From Haloterrigena alkaliphila (GTDB taxonomy: Archaea; Halobacteriota; Halobacteria; Halobacteriales; Natrialbaceae): DNA of 64,000 nucleotides. The DNA is taken from assembly GCF_017352155.2 (NCBI RefSeq), contig NZ_CP071462.1, positions 62,001-126,000 of the forward strand, given 5' to 3'. The notes beneath the pieces were generated by a model. It had not been told where the DNA came from. It saw only the letters and a program-made list of their open reading frames with translations, and did not search any database. Position 1 is the first letter of the stretch. Every line of letters begins with the position of its first letter. A program made the translations under genes and the position numbers. Below, in pieces: positions 35,660 through 43,711 of this stretch.

Positions 35660-36887
35660 CGCCCTCACCCCCTTCACCGCCGTCCGTCCGAGCTACGCGC
35701 CGCGTTTCCGTCCGGATAAATCGTCGCCCGAACAGCCGGAAGAACTCCGGCATCGCCACGAAGAGGATAATGAGTCCCGTCAGGATGACGACCAGCTCCG
35801 GCGGCACGCCCGTCCCGGTCCCGATCGCCCGCTCGCCGCTCCGGAGCACGCCGAACAGGAACGCCGCCCCGCCGACGCCCAACGGATTGTTGCCGGCCAG
35901 CACCGAGACGGCGATGCCGTCGAACCCGAGCGAGGGCACGTTCTCGAGCCAGCGCCCGTGGACCATGAGCACCCAGAACGCGCCGCCGATGCCGCCGAGT
36001 GCGCCCGAGAGAGTCATGCTCGCGACGGTCATGCGCCGGTCGTCGACGCCGCCGTAGGCGGCCGCCTCGGGCTGGACGCCGCTCGTCCGAAGTTCGTAGC
36101 CGAACGACGTTCGGGCGAACAGCCAGGCGATCCCGATCATGAGCGCGACGGCGAAGGCGAGCGCGAGCAGGGAAAAGTCCGCTCGAGCGCCGAACCCGAC
36201 GACGGGGAGGTTCGGAATCTCCGCGTACTCGGGGACGGGTGCAGTCTGGGGATTGTTACTGTTCGGATCCTGAAACTGCCAAGACAGCACCGTGGACGTC
36301 ACGCCGGCCGCGACGAAGTTGAGCATGATCGTCGTGATGACCTCGTTTGCGTCGGCGTACGCCTTCAGAACCCCCGGAATCGCACCGTAAAATCCGCCGA
36401 CGAGCGCGCCGGCGAGGACGCCGATCGGGATGAGGACGACGGTCCCGACGAAGCCATCGGGGACGACCGCCGCCGCGTAGACGACGGTGACGGCCGTCGC
36501 CAACCCGCCGACGACCAGCTGTCCCTGCGTCCCGATGTTGAGCAGGCCGGCGCGGAACGCCACGGCGACCGACAGCCCCGCGAAGATCAGCAGCGTCGTC
36601 TGCTGGAGGGTCGTCGCGAGGCTGTAGTTCGTGAGCTCCCAACCCCCCTCGAGCGGGTGGCCGAGCGCCCCGAGGAACAGCTCGTAGTAGACCTGCATCG
36701 GGTTGTAACAGAAGGTCCAGCCGGCGAGGTCGAGGCCGGACCGGCAGCTGGCGAACCCGCCCGAGACGAACACGAGCACGCCGCCGACGAGGACGGCGGC
36801 GAACAGCGCCGCGACGCTGATCGCGATTCGCTCGAGGACCGACGCGCGGACGAGACGGTCGAGGAGTCGCTCGAGGCGCTCTCTCAT
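35652..36887 (-). CDS. nucleoside-type ABC transporter permease 1
   Basis: 411 residues. About ten membrane helices; AVAFRAGLLNIGTQGQLVVGGLATAV matches the same family signature as permease 2, and SGVQPEAAAYGGVDDRRMTVASMTLSGALGGIGGA is the coupling-loop region. Acidic C-terminal tail DGGEGGEGDE. It overlaps the ATPase gene by four bases (ATGA), so the genes are coupled. Confidence 0.9.
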   Translation of the reverse strand: MRERLERLLDRLVRASVLERIAISVAALFAAVLVGGVLVFVSGGFASCRSGLDLAGWTFCYNPMQVYYELFLGALGHPLEGGWELTNYSLATTLQQTTLLIFAGLSVAVAFRAGLLNIGTQGQLVVGGLATAVTVVYAAAVVPDGFVGTVVLIPIGVLAGALVGGFYGAIPGVLKAYADANEVITTIMLNFVAAGVTSTVLSWQFQDPNSNNPQTAPVPEYAEIPNLPVVGFGARADFSLLALAFAVALMIGIAWLFARTSFGYELRTSGVQPEAAAYGGVDDRRMTVASMTLSGALGGIGGAFWVLMVHGRWLENVPSLGFDGIAVSVLAGNNPLGVGGAAFLFGVLRSGERAIGTGTGVPPELVVILTGLIILFVAMPEFFRLFGRRFIRTETRRVARTDGGEGGEGDE

Positions 36888-38527
36888 CGGCCATCACCCG
36901 CGTCCGGTCCGTCCGCGACTCGCTGCCCCGGTCGTTCACCGGCCATGAGCAGGCCGAGTTCCTCCTCGGTCACGTCGTCGGGCTCGGTGACGTCGATGAA
37001 CTCGCCCTCGTACATGACCGCCAGCCGGTCCGAGAGCGACCGAACCTCGTCGAGATTCGAAGAGACCAGCAGGATCGCGACTCCCTCGCGTCGAAGTTCG
37101 AGGAGGCGGTCGTGGATGAACTCGGTCGAGCCGATATCGACGCCGCGAGTGGGGTGGGTCGCGACGACGAGCGACGGATCGCGCTCGAACTCGCGGCCCA
37201 CGATGAACTTCTGCTGGTTGCCCCCGGAGAGCGAGCGGGCCTCCGCGTCGGCGTCCGGCGGTCGGACGTCGTAAGTCTCGATGATCCCCTCGGCGTGGTC
37301 GCGAACGCCGGTCCAGTCGATCCGGCCGCGGTCGGCGAACCGAGCCGACCGCTGACTGCCGAGGACGCCGTTCTCGACGAGATCGAAGGGCATGACGAGG
37401 CCGCGTTCGTGGCGATCCTCCGGGATGTACGCCATCCCGTTCTCGATGCGCCGGCGACGAGACCACGCCGTGATGTCCGTTCCGTCGTAGGCGATCGTCC
37501 CCTCGTCGGGGGCTCTGAGGCCGGTGATCGCCTCGACCAGTTCGGCCTGCCCGTTACCGTCGACCCCGGCGATACCGAAGATTTCCCCCGAGCGAACGTC
37601 GAGATCGATCCCCGAGACGACCTCGACGCCGCGGTCGTCCTCGACGGAGACGGTTTCGGTCGACAGGACGACGTCGCCCGTTTCGACCGGCTCGGATTCC
37701 GCCTCGAGGAGCACTTCCCGACCGACCATGCGCTCGGCGAGGTCGTCCCGGCTCGTGCGGTTCGGATCGACCGTTCCGACGGATTTCCCGTCCCGGAGGA
37801 CGGTGATCGCGTCGGCCGCGTGGGTCGCCTCCTCGAGTTTGTGCGTGATGAAGATGATCGTCTTCCCCTGGGCGGTGAGTTCCTCGAGGACGTCGTAGAG
37901 CCCCTCGACCTCCTGGGGCGTGAGGACGGCGGTCGGCTCGTCGAGGATGAGGACCTCCGCACCGCGGAACAGCGCCTTGAGGATCTCGACGCGTTGCTGG
38001 ACGCCGACGCTCACGTCTTCGACGGTGGCGTCGGGATCGAGGTCGAAGCCGTACCGATCGCAGAGGTCGCGAATCTCGCGGTCGATCCGGTCGCGGTCGA
38101 CCGCCATCCCGAACCACTTCGTGGGTTCGTTCCCCAGCGCGATGTTCTCGGCGACCGTCATGGGATCGACAAGCATGAAATGCTGGTGGATCATCCCGAT
38201 ACCGGCGTCGATGGCGTCGCGAGGAGAGTCGAAGGTCCGCTCCTCGCCGTCGACGACGACCCGCCCTTCCTCCGGCTCGTAGAGCCCGTAAAGGACGTTC
38301 ATCAGCGTCGTCTTCCCGGCACCGTTCTCCCCGAGGAGGGCGTGGACGGTCCCCCGTTCGACGCGGAGGTCGACGTCGTCGTTCGCGACGACTCCCGGAA
38401 ACCGCTTCGTGATGCCATCGAGGTGGACGGCGAGGTCACTGCCGGTACTCCCCCGATCGGCAGTGTCCGTCCCTCCCTCCGCCGTCGATTCCCTCCCGTC
38501 AGTCGGTCCCGTTCCCGGATCACTCAT
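36884..38527 (-). CDS. nucleoside-type ABC transporter ATPase (two cassettes)
   Basis: 547 residues. Two ABC domains in one chain, as in sugar and nucleoside importers. First: Walker A GENGAGKT, VSVGVQQRVEIL, LILDEPTAVLTPQE. Second: GVDGNGQAEL, SGGNQQKFIVGREFERDPSLVVATHPTRGVDIGS, in which the second Walker A is degenerate, typical of the family (one active site). N-terminal tail of about 35 disordered residues. Start ATG 38527, four bases after the binding-protein gene. Confidence 0.92.
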   Translation of the reverse strand: MSDPGTGPTDGRESTAEGGTDTADRGSTGSDLAVHLDGITKRFPGVVANDDVDLRVERGTVHALLGENGAGKTTLMNVLYGLYEPEEGRVVVDGEERTFDSPRDAIDAGIGMIHQHFMLVDPMTVAENIALGNEPTKWFGMAVDRDRIDREIRDLCDRYGFDLDPDATVEDVSVGVQQRVEILKALFRGAEVLILDEPTAVLTPQEVEGLYDVLEELTAQGKTIIFITHKLEEATHAADAITVLRDGKSVGTVDPNRTSRDDLAERMVGREVLLEAESEPVETGDVVLSTETVSVEDDRGVEVVSGIDLDVRSGEIFGIAGVDGNGQAELVEAITGLRAPDEGTIAYDGTDITAWSRRRRIENGMAYIPEDRHERGLVMPFDLVENGVLGSQRSARFADRGRIDWTGVRDHAEGIIETYDVRPPDADAEARSLSGGNQQKFIVGREFERDPSLVVATHPTRGVDIGSTEFIHDRLLELRREGVAILLVSSNLDEVRSLSDRLAVMYEGEFIDVTEPDDVTEEELGLLMAGERPGQRVADGPDAGDGR

Positions 38528-38531
38528 GCGA

Positions 38532-39584
38532 TTACAGTTCGCTCGGAACGTCGATATCGCCGTCGATGATCGCCTGTCGGGACTCAGCAACCTGGTCCTT
38601 GATCTCCTGTGGGATCTCGTCGCCGAGTTCGTCGCCGTAGACGTTGGCGACGCCCTCTTCTTCGAGGCCGAGGGTCACGGTCTCGCCGCCGGCGAAGTTG
38701 TCGTTGACGACGGACTCGATGGCGGAATAGACCGCCGTGTCGACGCGTTTGACCATACTCGCAAGGATGACGTCCGCGTAGTCCTCGTTCGAGAGCGACT
38801 GGTCGTCGTCGACGCCGATCGCGAATCGGCCTTCGTCCTGAGCCGCCTGAAAGACGCCGATACCGGTCCGGCCCGCAGCGTGGAAGACGATGTCCGCGTT
38901 CTGGTCCTGATACATCGTTCGAGCGGCCTCCTGTCCGCCGGCAGTATCGTTGAAGTCGCCGACGTACGACGAGACGACCTCGGCGTCCTCGTTGGCGTAC
39001 TCGACGCCGGCCTCGAAGCCGGCCTGGAACGACTCGATCAACTGTGATTCCGTGCCGCCGACGAAGCCGACGACGCTCTCCTCGGGATTCGTCTCCCCGG
39101 CCCCAGCCGCGAACTCCTGATCCGTCAACAGGCCCGCGAGGTGGCCGACCTGGAACGACCCCTCCGGTTCGCCGAACACGTAGTTCCGGACGTTCTCTTC
39201 TTCGACGACCGAGTCGATGATCATGAAGTTCTGCTCGGGATACTCGGGCGCGTTCCCCGAGAGGGCGTCGGTCTGTGCGTACCCGATACAGCAGATCAGG
39301 TCGTACTCCCCGGACTCGGCGTAGTCACGCTGGGCACCGTCGAATTCGCCCTCACTCCCCGGTTCGGTCTCGTCGAACGCGAGGTCGAATTCGTCGCGCG
39401 CATCCGTGACCCCCTGCTGTGCCATGTCGTTGAACGAGTCGTCACCGAGCCCGCCGGTCGCGTACACCATCCCGACCTGATACTCCGCGTCTCCTTCGGC
39501 GCCGAACCCGCCGACGCAGCCGGCGATACCGGCGAGTCCCATCGCGCTTGCACCCTCGAGAAACCGTCGTCGATTTTGACCCAT
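38532..39584 (-). CDS. BMP-family substrate-binding lipoprotein
   Basis: 350 residues. Tat motif NRRRFLEGAS and lipobox IAGC (Cys 23), so anchored outside the membrane. The mature part is a BMP-type protein: YQVGMVYATGGLGDDSFNDMAQQG at the N-terminus, then YDLICCIGYAQTDAL, HAAGRTGIGVFQAAQDEG. BMP proteins bind nucleosides in other prokaryotes. First gene of the importer operon; ATG 39584. Confidence 0.9.
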   Translation of the reverse strand: MGQNRRRFLEGASAMGLAGIAGCVGGFGAEGDAEYQVGMVYATGGLGDDSFNDMAQQGVTDARDEFDLAFDETEPGSEGEFDGAQRDYAESGEYDLICCIGYAQTDALSGNAPEYPEQNFMIIDSVVEEENVRNYVFGEPEGSFQVGHLAGLLTDQEFAAGAGETNPEESVVGFVGGTESQLIESFQAGFEAGVEYANEDAEVVSSYVGDFNDTAGGQEAARTMYQDQNADIVFHAAGRTGIGVFQAAQDEGRFAIGVDDDQSLSNEDYADVILASMVKRVDTAVYSAIESVVNDNFAGGETVTLGLEEEGVANVYGDELGDEIPQEIKDQVAESRQAIIDGDIDVPSEL

Positions 39585-39714
39585 GAGACGGGATAGCGTA
39601 AACATTCGGTAAATACCCGTCGAATCTTCGCAAGGATGCGTGACTGCGTGGATATCCGTCTTCCACATCGCCCCTAGTCTTCCGATTTGGAGGCGCTGAC
39701 TATCGGCTCGTCGC

Positions 39715-41160
39715 TTACGCTGTCTCGGCGATCGCACGCTCGACGACCTCGCGGGCCTCGGCGATCAACTCGTCGACGGCGTCGCTCTCGGCGTAAATCC
39801 GGACGTAGGGTTCGGTGCCGCTCGGGCGCACGAGGACCCAGGAGGCGTCCTCGAACTCGAGGCGGACGCCGTAGTCGGTGTCCACCGCGGCCTCGGGGAA
39901 CGCCCGGGGGAGGTCGGCCTCGAGAGCGGCCATGACGTCAGCTTTGGCCGCGTCCGGACAGTCGACGCTGACCTTCCGATAGGGGCGTTCGGTGACGGGC
40001 TCGCGGAGCGCGTCCGTCTCTCCGGCGTCGGCGACCAGCGCGGCGACGACGGCGGCACCGGTGACGGCGTCGATCCAGCCGCCGAACGCGGTGTGGATGT
40101 GTTTCCACGGTTCGGCGGCGAAGACGACCTCGGTGTCCGAACTGCCCTGTGCGCTCTCTCGAGCGATTCCCTCGTGGAGCGCGCCGAGGCGGACGCGTTC
40201 GACGCGACCGCCGGCCGCGCGGACCCGTTCGTCGATGCGAGCCGAGGCGTTGGGTGTGGTGACGACGACGGGGTCCGCAGCATCGCTGGCGGCGGTGTAG
40301 TGGGCCGCGACGACCGCCAGAATCGTGTCCTCGTGGATCACCTCGCCGTCGGGACCGAGGACGACGAGGCGGTCGGCGTCGCCGTCGTGGGCCAGTCCGA
40401 GGTCGAACTCGCCGGATCCTCTCGCAGCCGTGCCGCTCGGCCGGTTCGAGGCGCCTGATGCCTCGCTCGCCGCCAGGAACTCCCGAAAATCGGTCAGCGT
40501 CTCGGGCGTGGGCTTGCTCTCGCGGGCGACGAAGTGCCCGTCGACGTTCGCGTTGAGCGCGACGACGTCGGCGCCGAGACGGTCGAGCACCTGCGGCGTC
40601 GCGACCGATCCCATCCCGTTGCCACAGTCGACGGCGACGGAGAGGCCGGCCAGCGGGGCGCTTGTGCGGTTCCGCTCGGCCCCCAGGTCGGCGAACTGGT
40701 CGCGGACGTAGGCGACGACGGCGTCGCGGTACCGGTCGAGCACCTCGAGTCGCGACGAGTCGCCCCACTCGCTCCAGGCGGCGAGGTCGGCGCTCTCGGC
40801 CGCGACCCCGTCCTCGATGGCGCGCTCGGCCTCGCGGTCGTACTCGACGCCGTCTGCGAAGAGTTTGATGCCGTTGTCCGTGGGCGGGTTGTGACTCGCG
40901 GTGAGCATCACCCCCCGCCGGCCCCGCGAGGCGAAGGCGAGGGCCGGCGTCGGTACCTGTCCGATGCGGTAGACGTCGGCACCGGCGCTCTCGAGGCCGG
41001 CTTCGACGGCGGCGGCGAGCGCGGGGCCGGTCGCCCGGCCGTCGCGACCCACGACGAACGTCGCCCCGGGCTCGCCGGCGGCCCGCCCGACCGAAAGCGC
41101 CAGCGACGGCGTCACTTCGTCGACCGGCCCGCGGATTCCTGCAGTCCCGAATAGCGTCAT
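39715..41160 (-). CDS. phosphohexomutase-family enzyme, perhaps phosphopentomutase
   Basis: 481 residues. GlmM/ManB family: catalytic phosphoserine in MLTASHNPP (about 85-93), metal loop LAHDGDADR (257-265), sugar loop AAEPWKH and phosphate loop RPSGTEPYVRIY. A 20-residue Ser/Ala/Gly insertion (ASEASGASNRPSGTAARGSG, about 231-250) precedes the metal loop. Usual calls are phosphoglucosamine or phosphomannomutase. Because it heads the nucleoside cluster, phosphopentomutase activity (ribose 1- to 5-phosphate) is an alternative, inferred from position only. Confidence 0.85.
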   Translation of the reverse strand: MTLFGTAGIRGPVDEVTPSLALSVGRAAGEPGATFVVGRDGRATGPALAAAVEAGLESAGADVYRIGQVPTPALAFASRGRRGVMLTASHNPPTDNGIKLFADGVEYDREAERAIEDGVAAESADLAAWSEWGDSSRLEVLDRYRDAVVAYVRDQFADLGAERNRTSAPLAGLSVAVDCGNGMGSVATPQVLDRLGADVVALNANVDGHFVARESKPTPETLTDFREFLAASEASGASNRPSGTAARGSGEFDLGLAHDGDADRLVVLGPDGEVIHEDTILAVVAAHYTAASDAADPVVVTTPNASARIDERVRAAGGRVERVRLGALHEGIARESAQGSSDTEVVFAAEPWKHIHTAFGGWIDAVTGAAVVAALVADAGETDALREPVTERPYRKVSVDCPDAAKADVMAALEADLPRAFPEAAVDTDYGVRLEFEDASWVLVRPSGTEPYVRIYAESDAVDELIAEAREVVERAIAETA

Positions 41161-41229
41161 GTGGGGCCGTTCCGTGAGGAACTACTTATACTGTCGGTGA
41201 TGGTCGTTCCCGCGTAACGCGAATGGGCA

Positions 41230-41342
41230 ACGAAGCGCTGGAGAGAGTGGAGACCGAAGTCCGGGGAGCGGCGAAGAGAGTGGAGACTGAAAACCGGAGC
41301 GATAGAGAAGAACGGAGACTGGAGTCCGGGGGCGCAGTCACC
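41230..41342 (+). repeat. imperfect repeats before phaJ region
   Basis: Three imperfect repeats of the pattern GAGAGTGGAGACNGAANNCCGG with about 40-bp spacing, in the 220-base gap between the mutase and phaJ. A small plus-strand frame (ATG 41223) reads through them but then becomes a shadow of phaJ, so I do not call a gene. Confidence 0.4.
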
Positions 41343-41380
41343 GAGACCGGCGCATCAGGGTCGGCGGATCGAGGTTGGGA

Positions 41381-42016
41381 TTACTCCTCGGGGAGGTCGT
41401 CGATCAGGACGACGGCCTCGCCGTTGATGACGGTCGCGTCCTCGTCCTCGTTTCGGATGACCGTCTCGAGGCGGTACTGACTGTTCCCCAGATCCTCGAC
41501 GATCTCGACGCGGGCGGAGACGCGGTCGCCGATGCCGACGGGGCCGCTGAACTCGAGGTCCTGGGAGAGGTAGATGGTCAGGCCGGGCAGGCGCGCCAGT
41601 GCGGCGCTGATGAGTCCGGAGACGAGGGTCCCGTGGACGATCCGTTCGCCGAAGCGAGTGTCGGCCGCGAACTCGTCGTCGAGGTGGAGCCGGTTCGTGT
41701 CGCCGCTGACGTGGGCGAACGCGCGGACGTCGTCGTCGCTGAGCACCTTCTCGAACGTGACGGTGTCGCCGACGCTGATGCGGGCCGGATCGTCGACGGT
41801 CCGATCGAACTGCCAGTCGAGATTGGAGTGGTCGATCGAGGGGATCGACGCGGGGACCGTCTCGCCGTCCGATCCGTTCGACCCGCTCGCCGGCAGCATC
41901 GCCGACATGGCCGCCCGGTTCGCCGCGGTCGCGCTCTGGAGGAACGTCTGGGTCATCGCCGTCCACGCGTCGGTCATGGCAGCGAGGTTCCGCTTCGCAG
42001 GGTTCTGGTGGGACAT
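41381..42016 (-). CDS. phaJ: MaoC-type (R)-specific enoyl-CoA hydratase PhaJ
   Basis: 211 residues. C-terminal hotdog domain with the hydratase motif FAHVSGDTNRLHLDDEFAADTRFGERIVHGTLVSGLISA (catalytic Asp/His). The N-terminal 75 residues are haloarchaeal. Converts fatty-acid enoyl-CoA into (R)-3-hydroxyacyl-CoA, a monomer for PHA. It stands divergent to the phaRPEC genes. A CATAATCC box about 28 bases before the ATG suggests a leaderless transcript. Confidence 0.9.
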   Translation of the reverse strand: MSHQNPAKRNLAAMTDAWTAMTQTFLQSATAANRAAMSAMLPASGSNGSDGETVPASIPSIDHSNLDWQFDRTVDDPARISVGDTVTFEKVLSDDDVRAFAHVSGDTNRLHLDDEFAADTRFGERIVHGTLVSGLISAALARLPGLTIYLSQDLEFSGPVGIGDRVSARVEIVEDLGNSQYRLETVIRNEDEDATVINGEAVVLIDDLPEE

Positions 42017-42244
42017 CTATGGGGGTCGGTAAGCGTGTGGGGATTATGACTTCTTTGGCTGCACGACGGCTGTTACCGCTCTCGGTACCTAGCAATTTAT
42101 CATTAGACGGGCTCTGGCAGCCGGATTCCGATCACTGTCGTCGAGAGACAGGTATTCGTTGCTGATAGGACCGGGTGATTCGAACTGCGGTCGGCGCACG
42201 ATCCTCGCACGTCTGTCGCTGGTCGACCCAGTGCGATCCATTGA

Positions 42245-42281
42245 ATGGTATCAGATGGTATTTAGTGGAAACCTTTATAAG
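42245..42281 (+). promoter_or_regulatory. phaR promoter with direct repeats
   Basis: ATGGTAT occurs twice ten bases apart (42245-42251 and 42255-42261), one helical turn, directly before the TATA box CTTTATAAGG at 42272-42281. The box lies 27 bases before the ATG at 42305. The repeats sit where a regulator, perhaps PhaR itself, would bind. Confidence 0.5.
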
Positions 42282-42304
42282 GTCGGAGCGCGTTGATACA
42301 GGTG

Positions 42305-42625
42305 ATGACGGACGACTCCGACCGATCGCTCTGGTTTCCCCCTGCGATGTTCACCGAACAGATGCAGGAAGCCGGCGAGCAGGTTGCCGAATCCCAGCAG
42401 GAGATGCTGAAGAAGATGATGCAGGCCGGCGGCTCGAACCCGTTCGATACGGGCTCGAGTTTCGGCCCGATGAACATGGGAACGGCGACGTTCAAAGCTC
42501 GCGTCCAGAGCGGCGGTCGGATCAGTATTCCCGAACCCGAACGGGAAGCCCTCGACATCGAAGAGGGCGATATCGTCCAGACGATCGTCGTTCCCGTCAA
42601 GCGAAACCGAGAGGACCAATCATGA
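42305..42625 (+). CDS. phaR: PHA regulator PhaR, AbrB type
   Basis: 106 residues. N-terminal part (WFPPAMFTEQMQEAGEQVAESQQEMLKKMMQAGG) is helical and could bind the granule surface; the C-terminal AbrB-like domain is TATFKARVQSGGRISIPEPEREALDIEEGDIVQTIVVPV. In Haloferax mediterranei PhaR represses its own and phaP expression and is granule-bound (family knowledge). Overlaps phaP by four bases (ATGA). GTG 42302 is an alternative start. Confidence 0.88.
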   Translation: MTDDSDRSLWFPPAMFTEQMQEAGEQVAESQQEMLKKMMQAGGSNPFDTGSSFGPMNMGTATFKARVQSGGRISIPEPEREALDIEEGDIVQTIVVPVKRNREDQS

Positions 42626-43107
42626 CCCAGAACCCATTCACCGCCGTCTTCGACGCACAGCGCACCGCCATCGAACAGTCCCAGAGCCTGACCCACGACG
42701 CCCTCGAGGCCCAGAAGACCTCGATCGGCGCCTTCGGCGACGCCGTCGAGTCCTCGGGCTCGCTGTTCGAGTCCAACGCCGAACTGACCAAGGGCGCCGT
42801 CCACGCCTACTTCGACGCCCTCGAGGCCTCGCTGCCCGAGGAAGCCGCCGAGTTCGACGAGGTACGCGAACTCGTCGACGAAGGCTTCGACTCCGCGACC
42901 GAGGCCCAGAGCCAGTCTCTCGAGGCCGTCGTCGAGGCCATCGAGGAGTCGGAAGCCGCCTACGACGAGTTCGCCGCAAGCTACGCCGAGGTCGTCGACA
43001 CCTCCTTCGACGCCTACCTCGAGGCCCACGAACAGGTCGAGGAGAACGTCTCCTCGGTCGCCGAGAACGTCGAGGAAGCCGCCGAAGAGATCGACGTTTC
43101 GGCGTAA
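42622..43107 (+). CDS. phaP: PHA granule phasin PhaP
   Basis: 161 residues, almost all amphipathic helix with Ala, Glu, Ser and no Cys: MTQNPFTAVFDAQRTAIEQSQSLTHDALEAQKTSIGAFGDAVESS and SLFESNAELTKGAVHAYFDALEASLPEEAAEF. This is the haloarchaeal phasin that coats PHA granules. Coupled to phaR. Confidence 0.9.
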   Translation: MTQNPFTAVFDAQRTAIEQSQSLTHDALEAQKTSIGAFGDAVESSGSLFESNAELTKGAVHAYFDALEASLPEEAAEFDEVRELVDEGFDSATEAQSQSLEAVVEAIEESEAAYDEFAASYAEVVDTSFDAYLEAHEQVEENVSSVAENVEEAAEEIDVSA

Positions 43108-43165
43108 CGCAGCTACCAGCCCCAGCCTTTTGAGGTTGGACGGTCAATTTTACTACAAGACTACA

Positions 43166-43711
43166 ATGGCAGATTCACAGCCCCAGTCAAAGGAGTGGAA
43201 CGCGGTCGTCGAACAGTGGAACGAGCAGTTCATCGACGCGCTCGAGGAGAACATGGAGGCCCAGGCCCAGTTCGTCGAGAGCTGGTCGGACGCCGTCGGC
43301 GAGGCCTCCGACGACGACGAGCTCTCCGAGGGCGTCGAGGGCTACGCGAAGGCCTACGAGACGTGGATGAACGCCTCCCAGCAGATGGTCGAGCGGACGA
43401 ACGACCAGCTGGAGGGCGAGGAGGTCGACGTCGAGGAGTTCCGCGACATCTGGCTCAACACGGCCAACGAGGCGTTCAAGGACGTCATGTCGACGACCGC
43501 GTTCGCCCGGATGACCGGCGAGACCGTCGGTGACGTCCTCGAGATGCAACAGCAGGCCGAGGAGACGTCCCAGGAGACCCTGCGGACGCTCGGCTTCGCG
43601 ACCGGGGAGGACGTCGTCGAAGTCGGCGACCGACTGGTCGAACTCGAGCGCCGCCAGCACGCCGTCGAGCAGAAACTCGACCGCGTCCTCGAGCACCTCG
43701 AAGACCAATGA
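43166..43711 (+). CDS. phaE: PHA synthase subunit PhaE
   Basis: 181 residues. [34 protein letters not shown] and the C-terminal coiled coil [25 protein letters not shown] are those of haloarchaeal class III PhaE. It activates PhaC. The end overlaps phaC by four bases (ATGA), so the subunits are translated together. Confidence 0.92.
   Translation: MADSQPQSKEWNAVVEQWNEQFIDALEENMEAQAQFVESWSDAVGEASDDDELSEGVEGYAKAYETWMNASQQMVERTNDQLEGEEVDVEEFRDIWLNTANEAFKDVMSTTAFARMTGETVGDVLEMQQQAEETSQETLRTLGFATGEDVVEVGDRLVELERRQHAVEQKLDRVLEHLEDQ

Noticed and set aside
41223-41480. Plus-strand frame MGNEALERVETEV...
   Set aside because: Its first half is translation of imperfect repeats and the second half is antisense to phaJ.
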